Assembly (NCBI GenBank): GCA_937980205.1
Contig: CALJKW010000029.1
Span: 1 to 64,000, forward strand
Source of the DNA: an uncultured Myxococcales bacterium
GTDB taxonomy: Bacteria > Myxococcota > Myxococcia > Myxococcales > Myxococcaceae
Direction: 5' to 3'
Length of the DNA: 64,000 nucleotides
Under the pieces are notes generated by a model, which did not search any database, was not told where the DNA came from, and saw only the letters and a list, made by a program, of their open reading frames with translations. The position numbers and the translations under genes are program-made. Below, piece after piece: positions 8,119-18,419 of this stretch (its first letter is position 1; every line of letters starts with the position of its first letter).

Positions 8119-9462
8119 TCAGGCCTCGCGTGGAATGGCCTGTGACGTCACCTCGCGCTGGTGAATCGGCGCGATGATCTGCAGCAGGAGGAGGCCCGGG
8201 ACGGCGGCGAGGATCGCGAAGAAGAAGAGGAACGTGTAGCTCGTCTTCTCGGCGATGAAGCCGGCGGGCGGGCCGGTCGCCCAGCGGCCGAGCGCGAAGA
8301 GGCTCGACATCAGCGCGTACTGCGTGGCGCCGTACTTCTTCTCGCAGAGGCGCAAGCAGAGCGTGAGCATCGCCGGCGTGCCGAGGCCGATGGCGAGGTT
8401 CTCTCCGGCGATGGCGGTGTAGACCGACCAGCGGGCGCCGTCGGCGAGGGCGGAGACGCCGTAGAAGGCGCTGGAGAGCCCCTGCACGATGCCGAAGATC
8501 CACAGCGCGCGGCCGAGGCCGATCTTCGGCACGAGGGCAGCGCCGATGCCGACGCCGGCGAGCACGGCGACGGTGCCGATCGTCTTGTTGAGCAGGCCGA
8601 TCTCGACGCGCGTGATGCCCTTGTCGACCATGAAGGGGATCCACATGCTCGAGGCGAGGTTGTCGCCGAACTTGTAGAAGATGAGGAACAGCGCGCAAAC
8701 GACGGCGTCGGGCCGCTTGAAGTAGCTGCGCAAGGGGTCGATGACGGCGCTGCCGAGCGAGCGGGGCGGGGCGGCGGGCTTCTCGGCGGGCGGGCAGAAG
8801 ATGGTGAGCGCCAGCAGCGGCAGGAAGAGGATCGCGATGGCGAAGAAGACCCACGGCCACGCGTCGTTCTTGCCGATGGGGTGACCGGCCTTCGCCCACA
8901 GCTCGGGGTCGGCGGCGGCGATGGCGACGCCGCTGCAGAGCAGGAAGCCGACGCGCCACCACAGCGTGCGCAGGCCGCTGGCGGGGCCCTGCTCTTCGGG
9001 GCGCAGGTACTCGACCGCGAAGGCGTCGACGGCGATGTCCTGGGTGGCGGCGGCGAGCGCGATGAAGAACGCGATGATGGCGAGGAGCCAGAGCGTGCCG
9101 GGATCGAGGACTCCGCTGCCCCTGGTGACCGACCAGACGAGGGCGGCGATGGCGATGAAGCCGATGGCGAGGGCGACCTGGCTGATGAGCACCCAGCTGC
9201 GGCGGCGGTCGGGCCAGTTGATGGCGTAGCGATCGACGAACGGCGCCCAGAGGAACTTGATGTTCCACGGCAGCGAGACGAGCGAGAGCAGGCCGATGTC
9301 CGTCAGCTTCACGTCCGAGGTGCGGAGGAAGGTGACGAAGGCTCCGGTGATGAGGAAGCCGTACGGCATGCCGGAGGAGATCTGCAGCAGCGCGAGCGGC
9401 ATGATGCGGCGCTTCACCGCGGCGTGCTGCTCGGCGCTCAAGGGAGGAGTCGCTTCCGACAA
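8119..9462 (-). CDS. Major facilitator transporter, AmpG-like
   Basis: 447 residues with about 12 hydrophobic helices. Near the N-terminus MPYGFLITGAFVTFLR and the block SLPWNIKFLWAPFVDRY strongly resemble AmpG, the inner-membrane permease that imports anhydromuropeptides from peptidoglycan turnover. Relatives also include uncharacterised MFS carriers of the PAT family, so substrate is inferred. Asp/Glu/Arg residues within helices are consistent with proton coupling. The gene is followed by the 2Fe-2S protein and preceded by a repeat-filled intergenic region. Start ATG at 9462. Confidence 0.8.
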   Translation of the reverse strand: MSEATPPLSAEQHAAVKRRIMPLALLQISSGMPYGFLITGAFVTFLRTSDVKLTDIGLLSLVSLPWNIKFLWAPFVDRYAINWPDRRRSWVLISQVALAIGFIAIAALVWSVTRGSGVLDPGTLWLLAIIAFFIALAAATQDIAVDAFAVEYLRPEEQGPASGLRTLWWRVGFLLCSGVAIAAADPELWAKAGHPIGKNDAWPWVFFAIAILFLPLLALTIFCPPAEKPAAPPRSLGSAVIDPLRSYFKRPDAVVCALFLIFYKFGDNLASSMWIPFMVDKGITRVEIGLLNKTIGTVAVLAGVGIGAALVPKIGLGRALWIFGIVQGLSSAFYGVSALADGARWSVYTAIAGENLAIGLGTPAMLTLCLRLCEKKYGATQYALMSSLFALGRWATGPPAGFIAEKTSYTFLFFFAILAAVPGLLLLQIIAPIHQREVTSQAIPREA

Positions 9463-9484
9463 AGCGCGCGCACGTTAGCGCGGT

Positions 9485-9752
9485 GGCGTCAAAAGCCGGG
9501 GACGTTTGACGTGGAGCTGGACGTGAACGACTCGACGGGGGCGGCGGCGTCAAAGGCCGGGGACGTTTGACGTGGAGCTGGACGTGAACGACTCGACGGG
9601 CCCGGGTTCGTTCACCGGAACGTGGTCGGGAAGGGGGACAGGAACGCGCAGGAACGCGCAGGAACGTGCACGTCCCCGCAGCCGTCGACGTCCCCGCCAA
9701 CGTGAACGAGCCCGGGCCCGTCGAGTCGTTCACGTCCCCGGCTTTTCCCGGA
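9485..9752. repeat. Composite tandem and inverted repeat block
   Basis: The 293-bp gap between the transporter and nuoI is almost entirely repeats. A 55-base unit (GGCGTCAAA...GACGGG) occurs at 9485-9539 and again, with one difference, at 9546-9600. The second copy continues through CCCGGGTTCGTTCAC (to about 9616), and this half is present in inverted orientation at 9700-9733 with one mismatch, followed by the reverse of the unit start (ACGTCCCCGGCTTTT). Three 10-base units (GGAACGCGCA twice, then a variant) sit at 9641-9670. I see no coding sequence. It may be a dispersed repeat family or a structured terminator. Confidence 0.8.
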
Positions 9753-9755
9753 CGC

Positions 9756-10490
9756 CTACTTGATGAACTTCGTCACCGCGACGGGATTGCTCGTATCCAC
9801 TTCCACGCGATGCCCACCGGGCAGCTTGAGCGGCACCAGCCCCTCACCGATTCGCGTGTGGGCTTCCTTGTGAACGTGATCCGGCTCTTCCGACGAGCCG
9901 CGCTTGTACCAGGGGTCGGAGGGGTGCGTGACCGGCGGGCCGCGCAGCAGCCGGGGGATGTCGTAGACGAAGCCCTGCCGCGTCTCTTCCGCCGGCGTGT
10001 GCGTGTACGTGTCCATGCGGATCGCGTCTTTCGGGCACGCGTCGACGCACAGGCCGCAGACGATGCACCGCAGCTCGTCGATGACGAACTGGGTGGGGAA
10101 CTTCTCGATCACGCGCGACTCGGCCGCGTGATCTTCGTCGGAGTACTCGCCGGCCTCGATGTAGATGCACTGCGCCGGGCAGATCGTCGCGCACATGTAG
10201 CAGGCGACGCAGCGGGGCTTGCCGTCCTCGCGGGGCACGAGCCGGTGCAGGCCGCGATACCCGGGCGGGTAGATCGGCTTCTCTTCCGGGTACTGCACCG
10301 TGGTGACGAGCGACAGACCGGTGCGGTCGACGACCTGCGGGTTCGGGTCGCGCTCGCCGAACAGGTTGGCGAGGAACTTCCGCGTCGAGATCGCGAGGCC
10401 GCGGATCAGCTCGGGGAGGAAGAGCCGCTCGCGGAAGTCGGCCGGCTTGTGCTCCTCGCCGTGGTCGTGGTGGCCGTGATCGTGAGCCAT
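9756..10490 (-). CDS. nuoI: NADH-quinone oxidoreductase subunit I
   Basis: 244 residues. Two 4Fe-4S binding sets are intact: C94-C97-C100-C104 (CVACYMCATIC) and C142-C145-C148-C152 (CIVCGLCVDAC), carrying clusters N6a and N6b that link the peripheral arm of complex I to the quinone site. The N-terminus is unusual in its His-rich tract (MAHDHGHHDHGEEH) and the C-terminus is about 60 residues longer than in short NuoI proteins. It begins 1 base after the nuoH stop and is the last nuo gene of this operon, followed by the repeat block. Confidence 0.95.
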   Translation of the reverse strand: MAHDHGHHDHGEEHKPADFRERLFLPELIRGLAISTRKFLANLFGERDPNPQVVDRTGLSLVTTVQYPEEKPIYPPGYRGLHRLVPREDGKPRCVACYMCATICPAQCIYIEAGEYSDEDHAAESRVIEKFPTQFVIDELRCIVCGLCVDACPKDAIRMDTYTHTPAEETRQGFVYDIPRLLRGPPVTHPSDPWYKRGSSEEPDHVHKEAHTRIGEGLVPLKLPGGHRVEVDTSNPVAVTKFIK

Positions 10491-10491
10491 G

Positions 10492-11925
<1,434 letters not shown>

Positions 11926-11929
11926 GTCC

Positions 11930-13834
11930 TTAGATTCCCCTCACGCGCGGAGCGCCGAACTCGCGCCAGCCGGGCGGGCGGCCGTCTGCCGCCGCCGACG
12001 GAACGTTGATGCCCTTCTTGCCCGCCATCGGGGCCTGCTTGTCCCACTCGTACGTCGCAAGCTCCGGAATCGACGGCGCGACCGTGCGGAACACCTCGCG
12101 CGAGTTCATCCACGCGAGCGTGCCGCCGAGCTCCTTCGCGAGCTCGACCGCCCACTTCCAGTGGGGCTGCGCGTCCTGCCGAGGCGGGTACGCGCGGCGG
12201 AAGCGCTGAGTGATGCCGTCGGCCTGCGTGAACGTGCCCTCGTCTTCCACGTGCACCGCCGCGGGCAACAGCACGTGCGCCTGCGCGGTGAGCGCGCTCT
12301 CGTTCGTCGCCTGCAGCACGAACAGCTCGAGGCGCCCGGCCACCTGCGCGAACGCCTCGTCCGGCACCTCGGCGCCGATCGCGTACAGCGCCTTCACGCT
12401 GCCCGCATCGACGGCCTTCGACAGCGCGTCGAACGGCTGCACGGTCAGGCCCAGGCCCTTCGCGATCCACTCGAGGCCGCGCCGGTTCGGGTTCTTGTCC
12501 GCCATCATCAGGAAGTGATCGGCGGCGCCGTTCGGGCGGCCGGCGACGTAGACGGTCTTCGCCTGCAGCACGTCGCGCGCGAACGAGAGGCCCGCCATCA
12601 GGTCTTCGTTCGACGCGACCGGCGACGCCATCACCGCGACGGAACCGATTTCTGGTCGGCCGCCGGCCAGTTCCCGGTCTGCCGCCGGCTGTGACGGTTG
12701 CGCGTCACCGCTGGCCTGCGGCCTCCCGATCAGCGGCTTGAGCTTCGCCGCGGCGTACTTCACGGCTTCCTGCCGGCCGGCCTCGCGGGCGTCGGCGCCG
12801 CGACCGATCACGGCCTGCAGCACGCGGCCCTTGTTGAGGCCCTTGTAGGTGAGCCGGCCCTGATCGCACATCCAGCTCTTGTTGATCTGCTCGTTCTCGC
12901 GGGGCCGGTAGCGGTACGTGTCCTGGCCCATGAAGTCCGCGAACGTCGAGCAGCCGCGCGAGCAGCCGGTGCAGACGCTCGGCGCGGCCGAGAGGAACCA
13001 CGCGCGCGCGCGGAACCGGAAGTCGCGGTTGAGCAGGGCGCCGACGGGGCAGATGTCGACCGTGTTGCCCGAGTAGTTCGACTTGAGCTCGCCGAACTGC
13101 GGGTGCACGTCGATGCGCTCGTGCGAGCCGCGGCCGAAGACGCCGAGCTGCGGCTCTTTCGCGACCTCGTCCATGAAGCGCACGCAGCGGGTGCAGAGCA
13201 CGCAGCGCTCCTGGTCGAGGACGACCGTCGGGCCGAGCACCCGGCGCTTGTTGCGCAGCACCTTCATGCCCGGGCCGTCGGGCAGCTGCGCCACGCGCTC
13301 GAGCCGCGACGGGCGGTGGTCGTAGCGCATGTAGTAGTCCTGCAGCTTGCACTCACCGGCCTGGTCGCAGATGGAGCAGTCGACCGGGTGGTTGAGCAGC
13401 AGGAACTCCATCACCGCGCGCTGCTGCTCCTTCGTCTTGGCCGAGGTCTCGACCTTGACGTTCATGCCCTCGACGATCGCCGTCTGGCAGGCCGGCACCA
13501 TCTTCGGCGACGTCGACGACTCGACGAGGCACATGCGGCAGTTCGCCGCGATGGAGAGGCGCGGGTGGTAGCAGTAGTAGGGGATCTCGACGCCGACGGT
13601 CTTCGCGGCCTCGATCATGTTCGTGCCGGGCTTCGCGACGACTTCCTTCCCGTCGACGGTGAAGGTCACGAAGCCGGGGTTCTTCGGCGGCGGCTTCGGC
13701 GGCGGCCCACCGGCGGCCGGCGCAGGAGCTGCCGGCGCCGCCTTGGCCGGCGGAGGCATCGATGCTCCCGACGCCGCGGACGGCACCGCGGACGGCAGCG
13801 GCGGCGGCGCCGCCGGCTTCTTGTCGTCACTCAT
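11930..13834 (-). CDS. nuoG: NADH-quinone oxidoreductase subunit G (2Fe-2S/4Fe-4S subunit)
   Basis: 634 residues. After a Pro/Ala/Lys-rich N-terminal extension of about 50 residues comes a 2Fe-2S ferredoxin domain (PYYCYHPRLSIAANCRMC), a His/Cys 4Fe-4S motif (CSICDQAGECKLQDY), a second 4Fe-4S set (CVLCTRCVRF) and the CTGCSRGCS site near the start of the molybdopterin-like domain. That last domain is shorter than in many homologues. The ATG at 13834 overlaps the nuoD stop as ATGA, which fixes the start although the frame is open further upstream. Subunit of the NADH-oxidising arm; nuoE and nuoF are not in this window. Confidence 0.93.
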   Translation of the reverse strand: MSDDKKPAAPPPLPSAVPSAASGASMPPPAKAAPAAPAPAAGGPPPKPPPKNPGFVTFTVDGKEVVAKPGTNMIEAAKTVGVEIPYYCYHPRLSIAANCRMCLVESSTSPKMVPACQTAIVEGMNVKVETSAKTKEQQRAVMEFLLLNHPVDCSICDQAGECKLQDYYMRYDHRPSRLERVAQLPDGPGMKVLRNKRRVLGPTVVLDQERCVLCTRCVRFMDEVAKEPQLGVFGRGSHERIDVHPQFGELKSNYSGNTVDICPVGALLNRDFRFRARAWFLSAAPSVCTGCSRGCSTFADFMGQDTYRYRPRENEQINKSWMCDQGRLTYKGLNKGRVLQAVIGRGADAREAGRQEAVKYAAAKLKPLIGRPQASGDAQPSQPAADRELAGGRPEIGSVAVMASPVASNEDLMAGLSFARDVLQAKTVYVAGRPNGAADHFLMMADKNPNRRGLEWIAKGLGLTVQPFDALSKAVDAGSVKALYAIGAEVPDEAFAQVAGRLELFVLQATNESALTAQAHVLLPAAVHVEDEGTFTQADGITQRFRRAYPPRQDAQPHWKWAVELAKELGGTLAWMNSREVFRTVAPSIPELATYEWDKQAPMAGKKGINVPSAAADGRPPGWREFGAPRVRGI

Positions 13835-15057
13835 TGCTCGACCTCTCCGCCAATCATGTTGATCGTATCGAAGGTGGGGACGAGGTCCGCGAGCATGCGG
13901 CCCTCGATCATCTTGTTGACGCCGGAGAGGATGTGGAACCCCGGCGCGCGGACGTGGACCTTGTACGGCCGGCCGCTGCCGTCGGAGCGCAGGTACCAGC
14001 CGAGCTCTCCGTTCGCGCCCTCGGTGCACGAGTAGACCTCGCCGGCGGGCACCTGCACGCCCTCCATGACGAGCTTGAAGTGCGCCATGACGCCTTCGAT
14101 GGTGCTGTACACCTCGGTCTTCGGCGGCAGCGCGATGCGCCAGTCGTCGACGATGACCGGGCCGTCGGGCATGTCCTTGAAGCACTGGCGAATGATGCGC
14201 ATCGACTGCTTGATCTCTTCGACGCGGCACAGGTACCGGTCGTAGTTGTCGCCGTTGATGCCGACGGGGACCTCGAAGTCGACCTTGTCGTAGGCCCAGT
14301 ACGGCTTCGCCTTGCGGACGTCGTACTTCACACCGTTCGCGCGCAGGCAGGGGCCGGTGAAGCCGAAGTCGAGCGCGTCTTGCGTGGTGATGATGCCGGT
14401 GCCGCGCGTGCGGTCGACGAAGATGCGGTTGCGGGTGAGCAGCTGGTCGACCTCGCCGGCGAGCTCTTCGGTCTTCTTGAGCGTCTTCTCGACGAGCTCG
14501 GGCCAGGTCGGCGGCATGTCGCGGTTCAGCCCGCCGATGCGGCCGAAGTTCGTGGTGAGGCGCGCGCCGGTGAGCTCGGTGACGCGATCCCAGAGCAGCT
14601 CGCGGGCCTCGACGCCGTAGAGGAACGCGGCGAAGGCGCCGAGCTCGAGGCCGAGCGCGCCGGTGGCGGTGAGGTGATCGCAGATCCGGTGGATCTCTGC
14701 GCCGATGGTGCGGATGTACTTGGCGCGCTCGGGGATCTCGAGCCCCATGAGCTGCTCGACGGCGTGCAGGAACCCGAAGTTGTTGCCGAGCGCCGACACG
14801 TAGTTGAGGCGATCGGTGTAGGGGATGCACTGCGTCCACGTGACGTTCTCGCAGCTCTTCTGGAAGCCGCGGTGCAAAAAGCCGATCTCGGTGTCGACCT
14901 TGACGATGGTCTCGCCGTCGAGCTCGACCTTCATGCGCACCGTGCCGTGCATCGCGGGATGCGACGGCCCGAGGTTCACGACCATGTTGCGGGTCTGGAG
15001 GTGGGCCTCGAGCTCGTCGTTCGAGGGGGACGGATCGTATTCGTCGGCGCTGCTCAT
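13831..15057 (-). CDS. nuoD: NADH-quinone oxidoreductase subunit D
   Basis: 408 residues, the 49-kDa subunit that holds the quinone-binding pocket with NuoB. Recognisable blocks: NLGPSHPAMHGTVRMKVELD, GFLHRGFQKSCEN, YTDRLNYVSALGNN, and GDNYDRYLCRVEEIKQS. The C-terminus ends IDMIG-like (FDTINMIGGEVEQ). The gene starts with ATG overlapping the nuoC stop as ATGA and ends overlapping nuoG as ATGA, so C-D-G are translationally coupled. Length and motifs are normal. Confidence 0.96.
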   Translation of the reverse strand: MSSADEYDPSPSNDELEAHLQTRNMVVNLGPSHPAMHGTVRMKVELDGETIVKVDTEIGFLHRGFQKSCENVTWTQCIPYTDRLNYVSALGNNFGFLHAVEQLMGLEIPERAKYIRTIGAEIHRICDHLTATGALGLELGAFAAFLYGVEARELLWDRVTELTGARLTTNFGRIGGLNRDMPPTWPELVEKTLKKTEELAGEVDQLLTRNRIFVDRTRGTGIITTQDALDFGFTGPCLRANGVKYDVRKAKPYWAYDKVDFEVPVGINGDNYDRYLCRVEEIKQSMRIIRQCFKDMPDGPVIVDDWRIALPPKTEVYSTIEGVMAHFKLVMEGVQVPAGEVYSCTEGANGELGWYLRSDGSGRPYKVHVRAPGFHILSGVNKMIEGRMLADLVPTFDTINMIGGEVEQ

Positions 15058-15581
15058 GTTGCTCCGTTCGTACCGGGGCCGCGGAAGATGTCCTTGATGG
15101 GCCGCTCGGGCACGAGCGGCTGGCGATCGCGCATCGCGTAGTCTTTGCGAAGCGGGTGACCCTTGAACTCTTCGTACAGGAGCATGCGGCGCAGATCGCC
15201 GTGCCCCTTGAAGCGGATGCCGTAGAAGTCCCACGTCAGCCGCTCGGACCAGTTCGCTCCCTGGTACACGTGACGAATGGTGGGGATCTCCGGGTCGTCT
15301 TCCGAGACGCGCACCTTGAGCCGGATGTGCTCGTTTCGGGAGAGCGAGTAGAAGAAGTACACGACCTCGAAGCGCGGCGTGCTCTCGGGGAGCAGCAGCC
15401 GATCGACGGCGTCGATCGAGACGAAGAGCTTGAAGTCGAGGTCTTCTTTGAGGGACTTCGCGACGTCGGCGATCTTCTCGCGACGAATGACGCCCCAGTG
15501 GCCACCGGCGCGGTCGACGTACCGCTCCTCGATGGCATCGGGGATCTTCGATTGAAGCTGGTCCAGCGCCCACTGGCTCAT
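15054..15581 (-). CDS. nuoC: NADH-quinone oxidoreductase subunit C
   Basis: 175 residues, 30-kDa subunit of complex I. The family signature is present in ERLTWDFYGIRFKGHGDLRRM (split here as ERLTWDFYGI and KGHGDLRRMLLYEEFKGHPLRKDY). First gene of the C-D-G-H-I operon. The ATG has no upstream Shine-Dalgarno sequence and lies only 8 bases after a good -10 element, so translation may begin on a leaderless or nearly leaderless mRNA. nuoA and nuoB, which usually precede nuoC, are absent here; a nuclease-like gene is upstream instead. Confidence 0.94.
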   Translation of the reverse strand: MSQWALDQLQSKIPDAIEERYVDRAGGHWGVIRREKIADVAKSLKEDLDFKLFVSIDAVDRLLLPESTPRFEVVYFFYSLSRNEHIRLKVRVSEDDPEIPTIRHVYQGANWSERLTWDFYGIRFKGHGDLRRMLLYEEFKGHPLRKDYAMRDRQPLVPERPIKDIFRGPGTNGAT

Positions 15582-15589
15582 TTCGCGCG

Positions 15590-15618
15590 GTTATAGGGAT
15601 CGGGGCAGGGGGCATCAA
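15590..15618 (-). promoter_or_regulatory. Probable sigma-70-type promoter of the nuo operon
   Basis: On the minus strand TTGATG (15618-15613), a 17-base spacer and TATAAC (15595-15590) match the housekeeping consensus well. Eight bases separate the -10 from the nuoC ATG, so transcription would begin at or within about two bases of the start codon. The -35 overlaps the stop of the upstream DUF1016 gene, so the nuo promoter sits right against it. Confidence 0.7.
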
Positions 15619-16616
15619 CGTAAATGTTGGGACGGCAAGAGCAGCTTCTCGAGGTGAGAAGTGAGCACCGCCTCCGAGGGCAGAACGGTGCGGTATTCGG
15701 CCGCGAGCACCGTGTTGCCGAGCCCCTCGAGCGCGTAGTGGGCGAGGGCGCGATCGCCTTGCGCGCAGAGGATGAGACCGACCGGCGGGTTCTCGTGCTC
15801 GAGAGTCCAGTGCTCGCGGGCGTAGTTCAGGTACACGTGCATCTGGCCGGCGTCGGCGTGGGTGAACTTGCCGAGCTTCAGGTCGACGACCACGAGGCAG
15901 CGCAGGCGCCGGTGAAAGAGCAGCAGGTCGATGCGATACCAATCTTCACCGATGCGCAGGCGCTTCTGGCGCCCGATGAAGGCGAGGTCGGATCCGAGCT
16001 CCAGAAGGAAGTGCTCGAGCCTCGTCACGAGCGCTTCCTCGAGGTCGTTCTCCGAATACTCGTCCTTCAGGTCGAGGAACTCGAGCATCAGTGGATCCTT
16101 GAAGAGATCCTTCGGTGATTCCGGCTCCCCGGCGTTGGCCTTGAGCCGCTTTCGCGAGAGCACTGTGCGCTCGTAGAACTGGCTCTGCACCTGCCGATCG
16201 AGCTGCTTGAACGTCCAGCCGCCCTTGAGCGCCTCGCGCTCGTAGAAGCGGCGTGCCTCGTCGGCCTTCACGGTGAGCAGTCGCACGTAGTGGCTCCACG
16301 GCAGTGGGAAAGATTGTCCAGATGGCGTCTGGACAATGTCGCGGTAGGCCAAGAAGAAGCTCTTCATCGCCATCAGGTTGCTGCGGCCGAAACCTCTTCC
16401 GAAGCGAGCGGTGAGATCCGCCGACAGCCGATCGATCAGCGCCTCGCCGTAGCCAGCTCGCGCCCGACCGCGCTGCTCTTCCTCGACGATGCGCCGCCCG
16501 ATGAGGAAATACGTCGTCGTCATCACCGCGTTCACCGAGCGCGCGGCGGCCGACCGCGCCGCGGCGAGCAGCTGCGCGACGTCGGTGAGCGTCTTCTGGT
16601 AGCCCGTCAGCTTCAT
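15615..16616 (-). CDS. YhcG-family PDDEXK nuclease (DUF1016)
   Basis: 333 residues with the two-part layout of DUF1016/YhcG proteins. An N-terminal helical domain (YFLIGRRIVEEEQRG, then YGEALIDRLSADLTARFGRGF) is followed by a C-terminal PD-(D/E)xK nuclease core. There IGEDWYRID (D230) and VVVDLKLGKF (D245, K247) provide the catalytic acid and lysine, followed by the Q-rich MHVYLNY helix. These proteins are found near restriction, toxin and recombination genes and are thought to be DNA-processing nucleases. Here it stands alone between fhs and nuo, with base composition slightly less extreme than its neighbours, suggesting acquisition. Confidence 0.85.
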   Translation of the reverse strand: MKLTGYQKTLTDVAQLLAAARSAAARSVNAVMTTTYFLIGRRIVEEEQRGRARAGYGEALIDRLSADLTARFGRGFGRSNLMAMKSFFLAYRDIVQTPSGQSFPLPWSHYVRLLTVKADEARRFYEREALKGGWTFKQLDRQVQSQFYERTVLSRKRLKANAGEPESPKDLFKDPLMLEFLDLKDEYSENDLEEALVTRLEHFLLELGSDLAFIGRQKRLRIGEDWYRIDLLLFHRRLRCLVVVDLKLGKFTHADAGQMHVYLNYAREHWTLEHENPPVGLILCAQGDRALAHYALEGLGNTVLAAEYRTVLPSEAVLTSHLEKLLLPSQHLR

Positions 16617-16734
16617 GCTGAACGAGCGTACAGTCAGGGTCTGACGTCGCCTGGTCGCGCGGCTCGACGGGCGACGCGTCGCCCTGCTCCGCGGACGGGC
16701 AGACCGCGCCCGCCGCGTCGCGCCGCGCTGCGGT

Positions 16735-18360
16735 TCAGTGCACGCCGGTGACCGTGTCGTCGGCCTGCAGGTCGAGCGAGAACGCAGCGGGCGCCTTCGG
16801 CAGGCCCGGCATGGTGAGGATCTCGCCGGTCAGCGCGAGCAGGAAGCCGGCGCCGGCCGACACGCGGATCTCGCGCACCGTCACGGTGAACCCCGAAGGC
16901 GCGCCCGGCAGCGTCGGATCATCCGACAGAGACATGTGCGTCTTCGCCATGCAGATCGGCAGATTCCCGAAGCCCCACGTGCGCGCGCGCTCGAGATCTT
17001 TCTTCGCCTCGGCGGTGAGCTCGATGTCCGCCGCGCCGTAGATGGTCTTGGCGATGGAGCGGATCTTCTCCTCGGCCGGCGCCTCCATCGCGTACGGATG
17101 GCGAGGCGGGTTGCCCGGCTTCTTCACCGCGGCCGCGACGAGGTCGGCGAGCGCCTCGGCTCCCGCGCCGCCCTTCGCGAAGCCTTCGCACACCGCCGAC
17201 TGCACCTCGCGCGCGGCGCACAGCTTCGCGATGAGCGCGTGCTCTTCGGCGGTGTCGGTGGGGAACTGGTTGATCGCCACGATCGGCGTGAGCCCGTACG
17301 AGCGGATGCTCTGGACGTGCCGCTCGGCGTTCGCGAAGCCGCGCTCGATCGACTGCAGCCCCGGCTGATCTCCGCCGTGCGCACGCAGCGCGCGAGCGGT
17401 GACCACCAGCACCACGGCGCTCGGCCACAGGCCGTGCAGGCGGCACTTGAGGTCGAGGAACTTCTCGCCCCCTAAGTCGAACGCGAAGCCGGCCTCGGTG
17501 CACACGATGTCCGCGAGCCCCAGCGCGCACTTCGTCGCGACGACGCTGTTGCAGCCGTGCGCGATGTTCGCGAACGGCCCGCCGTGCAGCAGCACCGGAG
17601 ACCCCTCGGTCGTCTGCGCGATGTTCGGCAGGATCGCGTCGTGCAGCAGCGCCGACATCGCGCCGACCGCCTTCACGTCGGCCGCCGTCACCGGCGCGCC
17701 GCCCGGCGCCGTGCCCACGATCAGCCGCCCGAGGCGCTGCTTGAGATCGTCGATCCCGTCGCTCATGCACAGCGTCGCCATCACCTGCGAGGCCGCGGTG
17801 ATGTCGAAGCCGTCTTCGCGCGGCACTCCGTGCGCCGAGCCGCCGAGGCCGATGACCGCGTTGCGCAGGAAGCGGTCGTTCATGTCGATGCACCGCCGCC
17901 AGGTGATGTGCTTGAGCGGCGTGCTGCCGAAGTTGAGCGCGTTGTCCGCGAGCGCCGAGAGCACGTTGTTCGCGGCGCCGATCGCGTGCAGGTCGCCGGT
18001 GCAGTGCATGTTGATGCGCGTCGAGGGCTCCATGGTGGCCTTGCCGCCGCCGGTGCCTCCGCCCTTGGCGCCGAAGATGGGGCCGAGCGACGGCTCGCGC
18101 AGCGCCGCCACCGCCTTGTGCCCGCGGCGCACGAGGCCCTGCGTCAGGCCGACCGTCGTGGTCGTCTTTCCCTCTCCGTACTTCGTCGGCGTCATCGCGG
18201 TGACGAGCACCAGCTTCCCGCGCGGAGGAGCCGTGCGCAGCCGCTCGAACGTCGGGAACGACACCTTCGCGAGGTGATGCCCGAACGGAAGAATGTCTTC
18301 GCTGCTGAGGCCGAGATCCTTCGCGACGTCGGAAATGTGGCGCATGAGGCCGCGGAGCAT
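16735..18360 (-). CDS. fhs: Formate-tetrahydrofolate ligase
   Basis: 541 residues, close to the usual 550-560. ATP-dependent formation of 10-formyl-THF from formate and THF, feeding purine and one-carbon metabolism in the cytosol. The P-loop-like block TPTKYGEGKTTTTVGL (about 56-71) is exact for the family, as are REPSLGPIFGAKGGGTGGG, GDLHAIGAANN and the C-terminal ICMAKTHMSLSDDP. Start may be ATG 18360 or the internal ATG 18345 (MRHISDVAK); neither has a clear ribosome site. Divergent from the Cys-rich lipoprotein gene. purH, another 10-formyl-THF user, lies elsewhere in the window. Confidence 0.96.
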   Translation of the reverse strand: MLRGLMRHISDVAKDLGLSSEDILPFGHHLAKVSFPTFERLRTAPPRGKLVLVTAMTPTKYGEGKTTTTVGLTQGLVRRGHKAVAALREPSLGPIFGAKGGGTGGGKATMEPSTRINMHCTGDLHAIGAANNVLSALADNALNFGSTPLKHITWRRCIDMNDRFLRNAVIGLGGSAHGVPREDGFDITAASQVMATLCMSDGIDDLKQRLGRLIVGTAPGGAPVTAADVKAVGAMSALLHDAILPNIAQTTEGSPVLLHGGPFANIAHGCNSVVATKCALGLADIVCTEAGFAFDLGGEKFLDLKCRLHGLWPSAVVLVVTARALRAHGGDQPGLQSIERGFANAERHVQSIRSYGLTPIVAINQFPTDTAEEHALIAKLCAAREVQSAVCEGFAKGGAGAEALADLVAAAVKKPGNPPRHPYAMEAPAEEKIRSIAKTIYGAADIELTAEAKKDLERARTWGFGNLPICMAKTHMSLSDDPTLPGAPSGFTVTVREIRVSAGAGFLLALTGEILTMPGLPKAPAAFSLDLQADDTVTGVH

Positions 18361-18419
18361 ACTGTTCGGCTGGACCCACGCGTGGCCGAAACGCGAACCT
18401 GCAGGTCCCCTCGAAAGCC

